A stretch of 64,000 bases of DNA, from the NCBI GenBank assembly GCA_014804645.1, contig JAAUZI010000077.1, forward strand, positions 24,279 to 88,278, written 5' to 3'. The position numbers and the translations under genes are program-made. Shown piece by piece: positions 1-8,860 of this stretch. Each line of letters starts with the position of its first letter. Positions within the stretch are counted from its first letter, which is position 1. Below the pieces are notes generated by a model. That model was not told the origin of the DNA, did not search any database, and saw only the letters and a list, made by a program, of their open reading frames with translations. The stretch is from Lachnospiraceae bacterium (GTDB lineage Bacteria; Bacillota; Clostridia; Lachnospirales; Lachnospiraceae).

Positions 1-2
1 AG

Positions 3-1097
3 CTGCTGGATGCTATATACAATTCCAAATACAACGCTGGGGGAACAGTTATTGCAATTTCTACGATAGTCTCTTTTAATTTAGAGCGTTTTGATAGAGT
101 TGCCCAAAAGACCAGTATGAACAGAATGTTAATTGTTGACGAGGCACATAGATTCAAAAAGACAAGTGAACAAGTTCATAATTTTTACACGTATATGCTG
201 GGACTAAGTGCTACCCCGTCCAGTAAAAAGAGCGATGAAATTGGTGAACAATTGATGGAATATTTTGGTGGTCAGGTGTATAATTTACCAATTGAGTACG
301 CTATAGAGCATGATTATCTGGTTCATTATAATTACCATCCAATCTATGTGAGGAGTACATACGAGGAAGAAAGAAATTTTGAAAGATATACTAAACTTAT
401 ACTATCTTGTTTCAAGGGCAATGTTTGTATAGATGTAGAAGGTCTTGCGAGATATAAACGGAGCAGGTTGCGAGTTATATCCATGGCAAAGGAAAAGATT
501 GATAAAATCCAATGGATTTTAAGCCAAGTCAAAGAGAGGGATCATTTTATTGTCTACTGTGGAGATGGTAGATTGTTTGAAAATGATGTAGAAGAAGGAA
601 AACGGCATATCCAGTTTATGCAGGAGGTTCTTAGAGAGCTAGGATATAGGGTTAATCAGTTTACAGCAGAGGAAAACATGAAAGAGCGTATGCAACTGGT
701 TAACTCATTTAATAGGGGAATGATTGATGTATTAGTTGCCATAAGGTGTTTAGATGAGGGAATAAATATTCCCTCCATTGAGGGGGCATTGCTTTTATCC
801 AGTAATGATGATTATAGAGAATTTGTTCAACGGAGAGGGAGAATTCTGAGAACATATAAAAGTGAGTTTACTGGAAAAGAAAAAGGTGCGGCAAATATTT
901 ACGATGTGGTTGTGTTGCCAAGTAATTCTATGTCAAATTTTGCTTTGATAGAGTTAAGAAGATTCTATGAATATGCAAGATTAGCTGACAATGTAGATGA
1001 TTGTGTTCATGAGTTAGAGTCTTTGGCAATGCAATATGGTCTAGATATGGATACTATCAAGCAGACTGAAGATAATGAGGAGGATTTAGATGAATAG
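3..1097 (+). CDS. SF2 DEAD/DEAH helicase, probable phosphorothioation-linked restriction subunit (5' end outside window)
   Basis: The reading frame is open from the first bases of the window, so the N-terminus and Walker A motif lie upstream; 364 residues are visible. Seen: motif II as LIVDEAHRF, a motif III-like LSATPS, and in the second RecA lobe VLVAIRCLDEGINIP and the arginine-finger motif VI QRRGRILRTY. These place it in superfamily 2, close to HsdR/Type III restriction helicases. It starts an operon of four overlapping genes immediately upstream of dndBCDEA and shares their AT-rich composition. A family of helicase-like phosphorothioation-system restriction enzymes is known; assignment to it is inference. 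It would translocate on or unwind unmodified DNA. No nuclease motif is visible in the part present. Confidence 0.75.
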   Translation: MLDAIYNSKYNAGGTVIAISTIVSFNLERFDRVAQKTSMNRMLIVDEAHRFKKTSEQVHNFYTYMLGLSATPSSKKSDEIGEQLMEYFGGQVYNLPIEYAIEHDYLVHYNYHPIYVRSTYEEERNFERYTKLILSCFKGNVCIDVEGLARYKRSRLRVISMAKEKIDKIQWILSQVKERDHFIVYCGDGRLFENDVEEGKRHIQFMQEVLRELGYRVNQFTAEENMKERMQLVNSFNRGMIDVLVAIRCLDEGINIPSIEGALLLSSNDDYREFVQRRGRILRTYKSEFTGKEKGAANIYDVVVLPSNSMSNFALIELRRFYEYARLADNVDDCVHELESLAMQYGLDMDTIKQTEDNEEDLDE

Positions 1098-1278
1098 TAC
1101 AGAAAAAATAGAAAATATAGTAAAAGAAATAATAGGAATAGAGAAATTGTCAATGCAAAAACGCTATAATTCTATTGGTGGAGAAAATGAAAAGTTTTAT
1201 ACATCTAAAGCTGACACAGAAGTTGTAAATAGTATTTTAACATTACTTGAAAAAGGCGAAAAGGATGGCGAAAGATGA
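1090..1278 (+). CDS. small hypothetical protein in the Dnd-linked operon (62 aa)
   Basis: The start overlaps the end of the helicase by 8 bases and the stop overlaps the next gene in an ATGA arrangement, so it is translationally coupled on both sides and very probably real. The 62-residue product is charged and predicted helical, with no Cys/His cluster, signal peptide or membrane segment. I do not recognise the family. By position it may be an adaptor between the helicase and the DndD-like ATPase. Confidence 0.6.
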   Translation: MNSTEKIENIVKEIIGIEKLSMQKRYNSIGGENEKFYTSKADTEVVNSILTLLEKGEKDGER

Positions 1279-3266
1279 AGATTAAAAGTATAGAGTATTG
1301 TAATTTTAGGAATTTTGCTGAACAAGGAAAAATAGAGTTTGCCACAGATGGTTCTATGACTGTGATTTATGGAACTAATGGAGATGGAAAGACGACTCTC
1401 CATCAATTATTTCAATGGATCTTATACGGAAAAGTAAATTTTAATAGAACTACTTCTGCTGATAAATTGTATAATCTGGAAAAAGGGAAAAAATTATCCC
1501 CAGAGTGTTCTTTTAAAGTTTGGGGGCAGATTGAGTTCGAGCATAATTCTGAAGATTATTTGGTAAGGCGTGAATGGGAATATTATAAGAATAAAGAGGG
1601 TGATATTTCGCATAAATCTGCGGGCGATGAGTTCTTTGTCCAAAAAATGAATGGAAAAGAAGCGGGAAAAGATCTGGACAGGCCTAATGCAGTAATAGAA
1701 GATGTTTTGCCGTCTGGTTTGGCGCCATATTTCTTTTTTGATGGAGAAACAATGATTGCTGATCTAAAAATAAGAGGAACAGATTCGGCGAAAACATTGA
1801 AAAAAGCGTTACATTCGATTTTTGAGTTGGAAATATACGAAAAGGCTCTTACGGATATAGGATCAAAGGCGAAAACGCAATCAACATTAGGTCAGCTAGA
1901 GCGGAAAAGAAAGGATGCACAGGAGAAAGCAACAACGGAAACAAAACAGAAAGAGTATATTCGAGATATTACAATTTTGGATGAAAAGCTTGAGTTGATC
2001 GATAATGAGAATTTTGAATACGAATCTCGACTGGAGGAATATACCAGAAGGATTAGTGAAATCTCAGAATTAATTGGAACAAATAAATCCAAGAAGCAGC
2101 TTGAAAGAAATAGGGGAGCGTTTGTAGGAAACATTTCAAAGTATGATGGTGATATTAAGGAAAAGATGATTGGCTTTGGAGGGGAAATAGATGCAAATTA
2201 TGCATATTTATTGCTCACAGGCGTCATACAAGATGCCAAGAAAAGACTATATATGCAGGTTCAAAGTGAAGAAAAAAAAATAATCCCAGGATTGGCAAAG
2301 GAACTTTTGATTAGTCTTATTCAAGATCCGAATCATAAGAAATGTATTTGTGGACATGAAATAGGACGTGAGGAAATAAAAGTATTGGAAGAATGGAAAA
2401 GCTATTTTCCCCCTGCATCTTACAAGTCTACATATGATAAGTTTACTAGAAATGCTAATAAGTTTTCTCGTTCTTATGATGAGAAGAAACTTTTGGGTTA
2501 TTTTAAAGATATATTGGAGTTAAAAGATCGGATAAGGGAGGCAGAGGAACAAATCGCAGATATCGATAAAGAACTAAGTGGGGCGGGTAATATAGACGAC
2601 CTTATAAGCGAAAGAATGGATATAGAAAAAAAGATAAAAGAAATCAATAACAATATATCAGAAAATAATAAAAGGAAAGGTGAATTTGAACATCAAAAGA
2701 AGATTAGAGAAAGAGCAGTTCAGAATATAGAGAATGCTAGTGCCGAAGTACAAAAGTATCAAGGATGGATTGAGTTAATGGAGGGTGTTTCAACGGCAAT
2801 TAGAGGAATGCTTGTTTTGGAAACAAGAGAGTATAGCAAAATGTTAAGAAAAGAAATACAGGATTTGATTGACTCCATGCTCACAAGCAAAAGAGAGGTT
2901 TTTCTAAATGAAGATTTTCAATTGCAGGTTAAAGATAGTTATGGGGATGAATCTAAATCAGAAGGACAGTTTGCTGTAATAAGTTTTGCCTATATTGGAG
3001 GAATTTTGAAAGTATTAAAAAATCACGAAAAATTATCAGGGAAAGAGTACCCGCTAATTTTAGATGGTCCTTTTTCAAAGTTGGATGAAGAACAAAAACA
3101 TAATGTTGTAACAGAAATTCCTCGATATGCTCCGCAGGTAGTTATTTTTTCAAAAGATCCATTGGAGAAATTTGTTGAGGAGGGAGCCATTGGTAAAACC
3201 TGGACCATTCAAAGTAATGACGAGAAGAATTATGCGGTTGTGAGGGAGGGATTTTTATGGAAATAA
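1275..3266 (+). CDS. DndD-like SMC/Rad50-type ATPase (second copy, restriction operon)
   Basis: 663 residues. Walker A is GTNGDGKTT near residue 35, followed by two long Gln/Lys/Glu-rich coiled-coil arms separated by a CICG zinc-hook-like motif near residue 360. A degenerate signature (SEGQFAVISF) and Walker B PLILDGPFSKLD lie at the C-terminus. It shares with the dndD product of this window the block LPSGL-x2-(Y/F)FFFDGE (about residue 150), a hallmark of DndD rather than of generic Rad50/RecF. It starts in the ATGA overlap with the previous gene. DndD proteins are ATPases that act with DndE and DndC on DNA; this copy sits outside dndBCDE, beside the helicase, so I infer a role in recognition or restriction, not modification. 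Confidence 0.8.
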   Translation: MKIKSIEYCNFRNFAEQGKIEFATDGSMTVIYGTNGDGKTTLHQLFQWILYGKVNFNRTTSADKLYNLEKGKKLSPECSFKVWGQIEFEHNSEDYLVRREWEYYKNKEGDISHKSAGDEFFVQKMNGKEAGKDLDRPNAVIEDVLPSGLAPYFFFDGETMIADLKIRGTDSAKTLKKALHSIFELEIYEKALTDIGSKAKTQSTLGQLERKRKDAQEKATTETKQKEYIRDITILDEKLELIDNENFEYESRLEEYTRRISEISELIGTNKSKKQLERNRGAFVGNISKYDGDIKEKMIGFGGEIDANYAYLLLTGVIQDAKKRLYMQVQSEEKKIIPGLAKELLISLIQDPNHKKCICGHEIGREEIKVLEEWKSYFPPASYKSTYDKFTRNANKFSRSYDEKKLLGYFKDILELKDRIREAEEQIADIDKELSGAGNIDDLISERMDIEKKIKEINNNISENNKRKGEFEHQKKIRERAVQNIENASAEVQKYQGWIELMEGVSTAIRGMLVLETREYSKMLRKEIQDLIDSMLTSKREVFLNEDFQLQVKDSYGDESKSEGQFAVISFAYIGGILKVLKNHEKLSGKEYPLILDGPFSKLDEEQKHNVVTEIPRYAPQVVIFSKDPLEKFVEEGAIGKTWTIQSNDEKNYAVVREGFLWK

Positions 3267-3823
3267 GATCAGACTTAATTTTTAAAGGCCCTACTTGGAG
3301 TAAAGTTGATCGAGGATATCGTAAAAAGTTTTTTGAAACTCAATGGGGAATTTTTAAAATTTGTCTGTCAATAGGTATTCTTTATGATATACAGTTGGAT
3401 GATGAAAAATCGGATTTAGAAGAAGATGGGCTTGATATTCCACGTACAATGTTTAATCGAAATGGTGCGGAAATGCAATTCTTTTTTCAGACGGCGATTT
3501 TGACTTCACGCTGTGTGGAACTAAGTGAAAAAGATAGATTGTATTTAGCCTTTTCAGAGGAAATCCCAGAGGAGGAGTTGGAGGGGGAGGATGCAGAACT
3601 GCTAAAACGAGGGGTAAGCGAAACTGCCTTAAAGTTTAATAAAATCGATTTTTTGAGGAAATTTGCTAATTATGGTGCACAAAAGCTCAATGAGTGTCTT
3701 TCAATTAATGACAGTGAGACGATGGAAAGTTTGATAGAATTCCTAAATGCATCATATAAAGGGGAAACAGAGGAACTACAAGCATTGATGAAAGTTGAAT
3801 CATTGATAGATGATATAGACTAA
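3257..3823 (+). CDS. DndE-like protein (188 aa), possible partner of the DndD-like ATPase
   Basis: Start chosen at the ATG 7 bases after GGGAGGG, overlapping the previous gene by 10 bases. It matches no family I can name with certainty. Read against the DndE of this window it shows the same order of features: a W-x-I-x2-C hydrophobic helix (QWGIFKICLSIGIL versus NWNILCRWAFCFSL), an IP...N...EM-x-(F/W)-(F/Y) segment, and a C-terminal helix of the type (D/N)(F/Y)(L/F)R...G....L. It is longer than DndE because of an acidic insert (about residues 108-120). If the similarity holds, this operon carries its own DndD-DndE pair. The resemblance is by eye only. Confidence 0.5.
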   Translation: MEIRSDLIFKGPTWSKVDRGYRKKFFETQWGIFKICLSIGILYDIQLDDEKSDLEEDGLDIPRTMFNRNGAEMQFFFQTAILTSRCVELSEKDRLYLAFSEEIPEEELEGEDAELLKRGVSETALKFNKIDFLRKFANYGAQKLNECLSINDSETMESLIEFLNASYKGETEELQALMKVESLIDDID

Positions 3824-3836
3824 ATAAAAAATTTGG

Positions 3837-3885
3837 TTGACAAGCAGTACCTACTTAAGTATACTACTTAAGTAGGTACTGCTTG
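3837..3885 (+). promoter_or_regulatory. dndB promoter embedded in a 21-bp perfect palindrome
   Basis: TTGACA at 3837-3842, a 17-bp spacer and TATACT at 3860-3865 form a near-consensus sigma-A promoter. Arms 3841-3861 and 3865-3885 are perfect inverted repeats around a 3-base centre (TAC), so most of the promoter lies inside the dyad and the -10 box straddles its centre. This is the geometry of a repressor operator. DndB homologues are known to repress their own dnd promoters, so autoregulation by DndB is the natural inference. The stem could also act as a weak terminator for the upstream operon. Confidence 0.75.
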
Positions 3886-3900
3886 CGTGGAGGTTATACG

Positions 3901-4968
3901 ATGAATTATTGCTATAGATTTCCAGTAGTTAAAGGGATACAAGCAGGAAGAGAGTATTTTATAGCAATGGTCCCCTTAAATATGCTTAGAAAATTATTTC
4001 CTGATGATGAGGAATATGTTTTGCCAGAGTTTCGAGCACAGAGAAAGTTGAATGAGGCTAGAATTCCTGAAATCAAAAAATATATTATTAATAATCAAGA
4101 AACATATGTGTTTTCAGCATTGGCAGCTTCAATTGATGGAAAATTTAAGTTTATTCCCTCAGAGCAAGGAGAAATAGGAGTGCTTGAGGTTGATATGTCT
4201 GCTAAATTTTTGATTAATGATGGACAGCATAGGAAAGCGGCAATCTTAGCTGCTATTGAAGAAAATCACGATCTTGACAATGAAACAATTTCTGTAGTTT
4301 TTTACGAGGATCAAGGGTTGGCGAGGAGCCAGCAGATGTTTACGGATTTAAATAAACATGCTGTGAAGACTTCCAATTCCATCGCAGAATTGTATGATTC
4401 CAGAGATGCGTTAGCTGTAACAACCAGAAAAATTATTTCTGAAAATGAATTTCTCAATGAATATGTGGATAAAGAAAAGGATTATCTGGGCAAATATTCG
4501 TCTGCGCTGTTTACGTTGAATACTTTTTATACGTCAAATAAAAGAGTTTTGAGAAGAGGAGTCTGTGACCAACAATTTGAAATTTTTCTTAAGAATTTCT
4601 GGGGACTTATTGTTGCAAACATGGTTCCTTGGAATGACGTAAAGAATAAAGAAATAAGCAAAAAGGAACTTCGGGAACAATATATTGCAACGCAGGCAGT
4701 TGTAATCCAAGCATTTGGAAGAGTTGGCGCATATTTATATGAACATCCAGAATATAGATTGGAGAAGTATCTCTCGAAAATCTCCAAAATAAATTGGAAG
4801 AGGAGTTCTGGTGATTGGAAGATGAGAGTAATTCGTAGCAATGGGCACATGATTAATAATGGAGATGCAATTTTGCTTGCGGGAAATGTAATTAAAAACT
4901 ATTTAGGGCTTCCGCTCACAGAAGACGAGGCCACAGCAGAACAGAAATTTACGGGAAATATGTTGTAG
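3901..4968 (+). CDS. dndB: DndB, DGQHR-domain regulator of phosphorothioation
   Basis: 355 residues from the ATG at 3901, which has GGAGG (3889-3893) 7 bases upstream. An in-frame TTG at 3883 lies inside the operator and before the ribosome site, so it was rejected. The DGQHR motif appears as NDGQHRKAA near residue 105, with FTDLNKHA downstream, as in the DndB/DGQHR family. DndB is not needed for sulfur insertion but modulates its frequency and represses dnd transcription in several bacteria. It is the first gene of dndBCDEA, 9 bases before dndC. Confidence 0.92.
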   Translation: MNYCYRFPVVKGIQAGREYFIAMVPLNMLRKLFPDDEEYVLPEFRAQRKLNEARIPEIKKYIINNQETYVFSALAASIDGKFKFIPSEQGEIGVLEVDMSAKFLINDGQHRKAAILAAIEENHDLDNETISVVFYEDQGLARSQQMFTDLNKHAVKTSNSIAELYDSRDALAVTTRKIISENEFLNEYVDKEKDYLGKYSSALFTLNTFYTSNKRVLRRGVCDQQFEIFLKNFWGLIVANMVPWNDVKNKEISKKELREQYIATQAVVIQAFGRVGAYLYEHPEYRLEKYLSKISKINWKRSSGDWKMRVIRSNGHMINNGDAILLAGNVIKNYLGLPLTEDEATAEQKFTGNML

Positions 4969-4977
4969 AGGTGACAA

Positions 4978-6531
4978 ATGGGAAAGAATACAACACATGT
5001 AGTAGATAAGCGAGACGTGACAATTACAAAGGATATTGTGGATGGCCTTATGGAGACAATTAGGAATTTATATTTGGCGGACGATATTCCCTGGGTAATA
5101 GGGTACTCTGGAGGGAAAGATAGCACTGCAACATTACAGCTAGTATGGCTAGCATTGTCAGCGTTGCCCGTGGAACAAAGGGAGAAAACAGTTTATATTA
5201 TTAATACCGACACGATGGTAGAATCGCCAGTAATTGAAAAATGGGTAGAGAGGTCGCTGAAACTAATGGATGAATCAGCTAAAGATAATCGACTTCCCTT
5301 TGTGACCTATAGGTTGACTCCAAATCCCAATAATACTTTTTGGGTTAATTTTATTGGCAGGGGATATCCGTTTCCGAGAAAGAAACTTCGGTGGTGTACA
5401 GATCGTTTGAAGATCCAGCCAGTTAATAATTTTGTGAAATCTGCTATTGCAAAACATGGTGAAATTATCATGGTTCTTGGCACCAGGAAAGCAGAGAGCC
5501 AAAGGCGGGCAAGAACTATGGCATATTATGAAAAAAGGCGAGTTCGTGAACTATTGAGTCCAAGTCCAACGATGGCAAATGAGCTTGTGTTTTCTCCATT
5601 GGAGGATTGGAATGACAATGACGTTTGGGTTTTCTTGATGCAGTATAAAAATCCGTGGGGATATTCAAATCAGGAGTTACTTACATTATATCGTGGGGCA
5701 ACAGCTGATAATGAGTGTCCCATGATGGTGGAGAAAGACTTGCCGAGTTGTGGGAAAAGTCGATTTGGATGTTGGGTTTGTACTATGGTTGAAAAGGATA
5801 AGTCTATGGAGGCTATGATCGCAAATGATGACGAAAAATCATGGATGGCTCCATTACTTGAGTTTAGAAATCGCTTTGGAGATGAGGAAAAGGATCGGGA
5901 ACGAAGAAGTTTTAGGAAGATGCAGGGATATTTGCAGGGGAGTTATGGGAAATTGCACCATGGGCCTTACAAAAAGGAAGTGAGAGAACAGTGGCTTCGT
6001 GAATTATTAGAGATTCAACATAATATTAATGAAAATGGCCCTGAGGAATTTGCAGATTTAGAACTTATTACCCTGGAGGAATTGCGTAATATCAGGCGGA
6101 TTTGGGTATATGAAAAACATGAGTTTGATGATTCGCTGCCAGATATTTACGAAACTGTTATGAAAAAGCCATTTGATGATTCGGAATGGATTGGGGCGGA
6201 AACATATGGCCATGTTGAATGGGATATTTTAAGGGAGATATGTCGGGAGTTATTTCATGACGAAGAATTATCATTTGAACTATTATATAGCTTGATTGAT
6301 ATTGAAAATCAAGCTAATAGCATAAGTCAAAGAAAAGGAATTTTAGATTCTCTGGAAAATTGCATCAAGCATAATTTTTATATGAATGAGGAAGATGCAA
6401 CGTCATACTATACTAAACAGTTGGAAAGAAAAAAAAGTATGGGTGGGCGCTATAACGAGAAGTTTTTTACACACATCCAAGAAGAGGGCGAAGAATTTGA
6501 GGATGTTCCAGAAGAGGACGTAAACAAATGA
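4978..6531 (+). CDS. dndC: DndC, PP-loop ATPase with Fe-S cluster
   Basis: 517 residues. The N-terminal ATP-pyrophosphatase domain (PAPS-reductase-like) has the PP-loop GYSGGKDSTATL near residue 43. Cysteines in RRWCTDRLKI-type context (KLRWCTDRLK) and in DNECPMM, LPSCGKS and FGCWVCTMVEKD fit the 4Fe-4S ligation described for DndC. The enzyme activates DNA (adenylation) and delivers sulfur to the backbone. The ribosome site is GAGGTGACAA before the ATG. Its stop overlaps dndD by 4 bases (ATGA). The acidic C-terminal 140 residues are outside the catalytic fold. Confidence 0.95.
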   Translation: MGKNTTHVVDKRDVTITKDIVDGLMETIRNLYLADDIPWVIGYSGGKDSTATLQLVWLALSALPVEQREKTVYIINTDTMVESPVIEKWVERSLKLMDESAKDNRLPFVTYRLTPNPNNTFWVNFIGRGYPFPRKKLRWCTDRLKIQPVNNFVKSAIAKHGEIIMVLGTRKAESQRRARTMAYYEKRRVRELLSPSPTMANELVFSPLEDWNDNDVWVFLMQYKNPWGYSNQELLTLYRGATADNECPMMVEKDLPSCGKSRFGCWVCTMVEKDKSMEAMIANDDEKSWMAPLLEFRNRFGDEEKDRERRSFRKMQGYLQGSYGKLHHGPYKKEVREQWLRELLEIQHNINENGPEEFADLELITLEELRNIRRIWVYEKHEFDDSLPDIYETVMKKPFDDSEWIGAETYGHVEWDILREICRELFHDEELSFELLYSLIDIENQANSISQRKGILDSLENCIKHNFYMNEEDATSYYTKQLERKKSMGGRYNEKFFTHIQEEGEEFEDVPEEDVNK

Positions 6532-8480
6532 TTATTAAGGAATTAGTATTACATAATTTTGGCGTGTATGCATCTACAAACAAATTTATATTTCATGGAG
6601 AAAAGCCAATTGTACTGATTGGTGGCATGAATGGCAGAGGCAAAACTACATTTTTAGAGGCCGTTTTGCTGGCTCTATATGGCTCCAATTCATTTGCATA
6701 TAGTGAAAGTAGATATAAAAGTTTTGGCCAGTATTTAAAGTCTTTTGTAAATGTGGCAGACGGCACTTTTTTTACATATGTAGATTTGGAATTTGCAATG
6801 GATTCTAAAGGTGATGAAGTATATAGAGTGCGTCGAGAATGGGATGGGAATAAGAAAAGAACAAATGAAATAATCCGGGTATACAAGAATCATGAATATA
6901 ATTCATTTTTAACTGATAATTGGGCAATGTTTATTGAAAGTATTTTACCAAGCGGCCTTTCTAATTTCTTTTTCTTTGATGGTGAAAAAATTGCTGAATT
7001 AGCGGTTGACAATACAAGTAATCAAATGAAAGAATCTATTAAATCGTTGTTAGGTATCACTGTTTTGGATTATCTGGATAGTGATCTTGACAGGATTATA
7101 AACAGAACTGCTAAAAATCGAGTTGATAAGGAAGAAGTTAAAACTGCCGAAAAATTGAAAATGCAAAAAGATGCTGCAATAACGGCTTTTAACTGTGCGG
7201 AGTTAGCACTCGCTGAACTTGAAGAGAAAAGAACTAAAGTTCAGCAGGAATTGGAAAGTATGCGTCAGAATTATGCCATGAAAGGGGGAGATCTTGTTAC
7301 ACAACAGCAGGAGCTATTTCAGAAACGAGCAGATATTTCCTATAAGATTGAAGTTGCTAAGGAGCAATTGACTCTTGATGCTGCATCAGAATTGCCACTC
7401 GTATTAGTTAAGAATCTGTTGCGAAACATTAGGGAAAATGCAGAAATTGAACATGATAGCAAGGTGTTGGACATAGCGTTAAAGAAAATGCAAAAATTAT
7501 CTATTGAATATGAGAATTATAATGAAGTTGATGCCGAGGCAGTTTCTCGTTTTATGGGGTTTGTGACAGGAAAAACGGCAAATAGGAGTAAACAATTTAC
7601 TTATAATTTATCGGACACATCTCTGTTTAAGTTACAGGTTCTTTTGGATGGCCAATTATTGGAAAAGAAGATTTCGGTACAAGAAAGGCAAAAAAAACTG
7701 ATTAGTTTACAAGCAGAATCTGATCAGATAGATAATTATTTAGCTGTAGATATTGATGAGAAAGCTGTAGTAAGAATTTATAGGCGCATAAAAGAGCTTG
7801 AGCAGCAACTGCTTGATTTGGATTTACAGATTGCCGGAAAAATGAATGAGAGAAGGACATGTAAGGGGGAGTTGGTCGCAGCAACAACAACGTTCAATAA
7901 ATATATTGAGAGTTATCTGAAAAAAGTTGAATTGAATGACGATAGTGATCGGATTATTAAATATTCTCATATGGCAAAGACAGTTTTAGAGCAATATAAA
8001 GTACGTTTGCAGGAAAAGAAAGTATTTGTTGTTGCAGCTACAATGACAGCATGCTATAAGAAATTGGCTAATAAGAAAAACCTAATAGAAAGAATCGAGA
8101 TGGACCCCATCACATTAGATCTAAAATATGTGAAAAAAGATGGAGAGGAGATAAATAAGTCATCTTTGTCAGCGGGCGAAAAACAACTGATGGTAATTTC
8201 GTTTTTGTGGGCGTTAGCATTATGCTCAAAAAGGAAATTGCCAGTGATCATTGATACGCCTTTGTCCCGATTGGATTCTGCCCATAGAGTTGCTATAATC
8301 CAGACATATTTTCCGTACGCAAGTGAGCAGACGATAATTTTGTCTACGGACTCGGAAATTGATCAGAGCAATTATGAGATTATGAAAAATAATATTGGGG
8401 ATGAATTTACTTTGATTTACGATGATAGTACTGGAGCTACAACTATTAGGGAAGGTTATTTCCCGGAGGTAAAGGGATGA
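6528..8480 (+). CDS. dndD: DndD, SMC-like ATPase of phosphorothioation
   Basis: 650 residues, RecN/Rad50-type. Walker A GGMNGRGKTTF (about residue 33), the DndD-typical LPSGLSNFFFFDGE (about residue 145), long coiled coils, signature SLSAGEKQLMVISFLWALAL (about 545) and Walker B LPVIIDTPLSRLD. There is no CxxC hook, unlike the DndD-like paralogue upstream. It is translationally coupled to dndC and dndE by 4-base overlaps. DndD is an ATPase thought to open or nick DNA for sulfur insertion together with DndE. Confidence 0.94.
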   Translation: MIIKELVLHNFGVYASTNKFIFHGEKPIVLIGGMNGRGKTTFLEAVLLALYGSNSFAYSESRYKSFGQYLKSFVNVADGTFFTYVDLEFAMDSKGDEVYRVRREWDGNKKRTNEIIRVYKNHEYNSFLTDNWAMFIESILPSGLSNFFFFDGEKIAELAVDNTSNQMKESIKSLLGITVLDYLDSDLDRIINRTAKNRVDKEEVKTAEKLKMQKDAAITAFNCAELALAELEEKRTKVQQELESMRQNYAMKGGDLVTQQQELFQKRADISYKIEVAKEQLTLDAASELPLVLVKNLLRNIRENAEIEHDSKVLDIALKKMQKLSIEYENYNEVDAEAVSRFMGFVTGKTANRSKQFTYNLSDTSLFKLQVLLDGQLLEKKISVQERQKKLISLQAESDQIDNYLAVDIDEKAVVRIYRRIKELEQQLLDLDLQIAGKMNERRTCKGELVAATTTFNKYIESYLKKVELNDDSDRIIKYSHMAKTVLEQYKVRLQEKKVFVVAATMTACYKKLANKKNLIERIEMDPITLDLKYVKKDGEEINKSSLSAGEKQLMVISFLWALALCSKRKLPVIIDTPLSRLDSAHRVAIIQTYFPYASEQTIILSTDSEIDQSNYEIMKNNIGDEFTLIYDDSTGATTIREGYFPEVKG

Positions 8481-8857
8481 TTGTAAAACAGATTAGGCTT
8501 TCTAGTCAGGCGAAAGAGAAACTTTCAAGGCTAAAAGGTAAGACGGGTATTAAGAATTGGAATATTTTGTGTAGGTGGGCATTTTGCTTTTCATTACATG
8601 AGAATACAGTTCCTACGAACATTCCGATCAATGCGGATAGTAATGTAGAAATGTCTTGGTATACTTTCGCAGGTGAGTATAATGAAATATATGAGGCGCT
8701 GATAGTGGAATGGTGTTTAGAGAAAAAAATTGAACCAACGGATGAGAACCTTACTAATTATTTTAGGTTACATTTAGAAAGAGGAATCTCTTATTTGGCT
8801 GGTACGAATTTTATCAAGAGTTTGGACGATCTTATAAATATAGCAACAGAGGCATGA
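8477..8857 (+). CDS. dndE: DndE, small DNA-binding subunit
   Basis: 126 residues, the usual length. It begins with the RLSSQAKEKLSRLK segment typical of DndE (DUF1832), with a helix containing NWNILCRWAF and the block VEMSWYTFAGEY. DndE binds nicked DNA in the DndCDE complex. Start ATG overlaps the dndD stop (ATGA); three bases separate its end from dndA. Confidence 0.9.
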   Translation: MIVKQIRLSSQAKEKLSRLKGKTGIKNWNILCRWAFCFSLHENTVPTNIPINADSNVEMSWYTFAGEYNEIYEALIVEWCLEKKIEPTDENLTNYFRLHLERGISYLAGTNFIKSLDDLINIATEA

Positions 8858-8860
8858 TAT

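Noticed and set aside
3883..3900. TTG start adding six residues to DndB
   Set aside because: It lies inside the operator palindrome and upstream of the GGAGG at 3889-3893, which serves the ATG at 3901.
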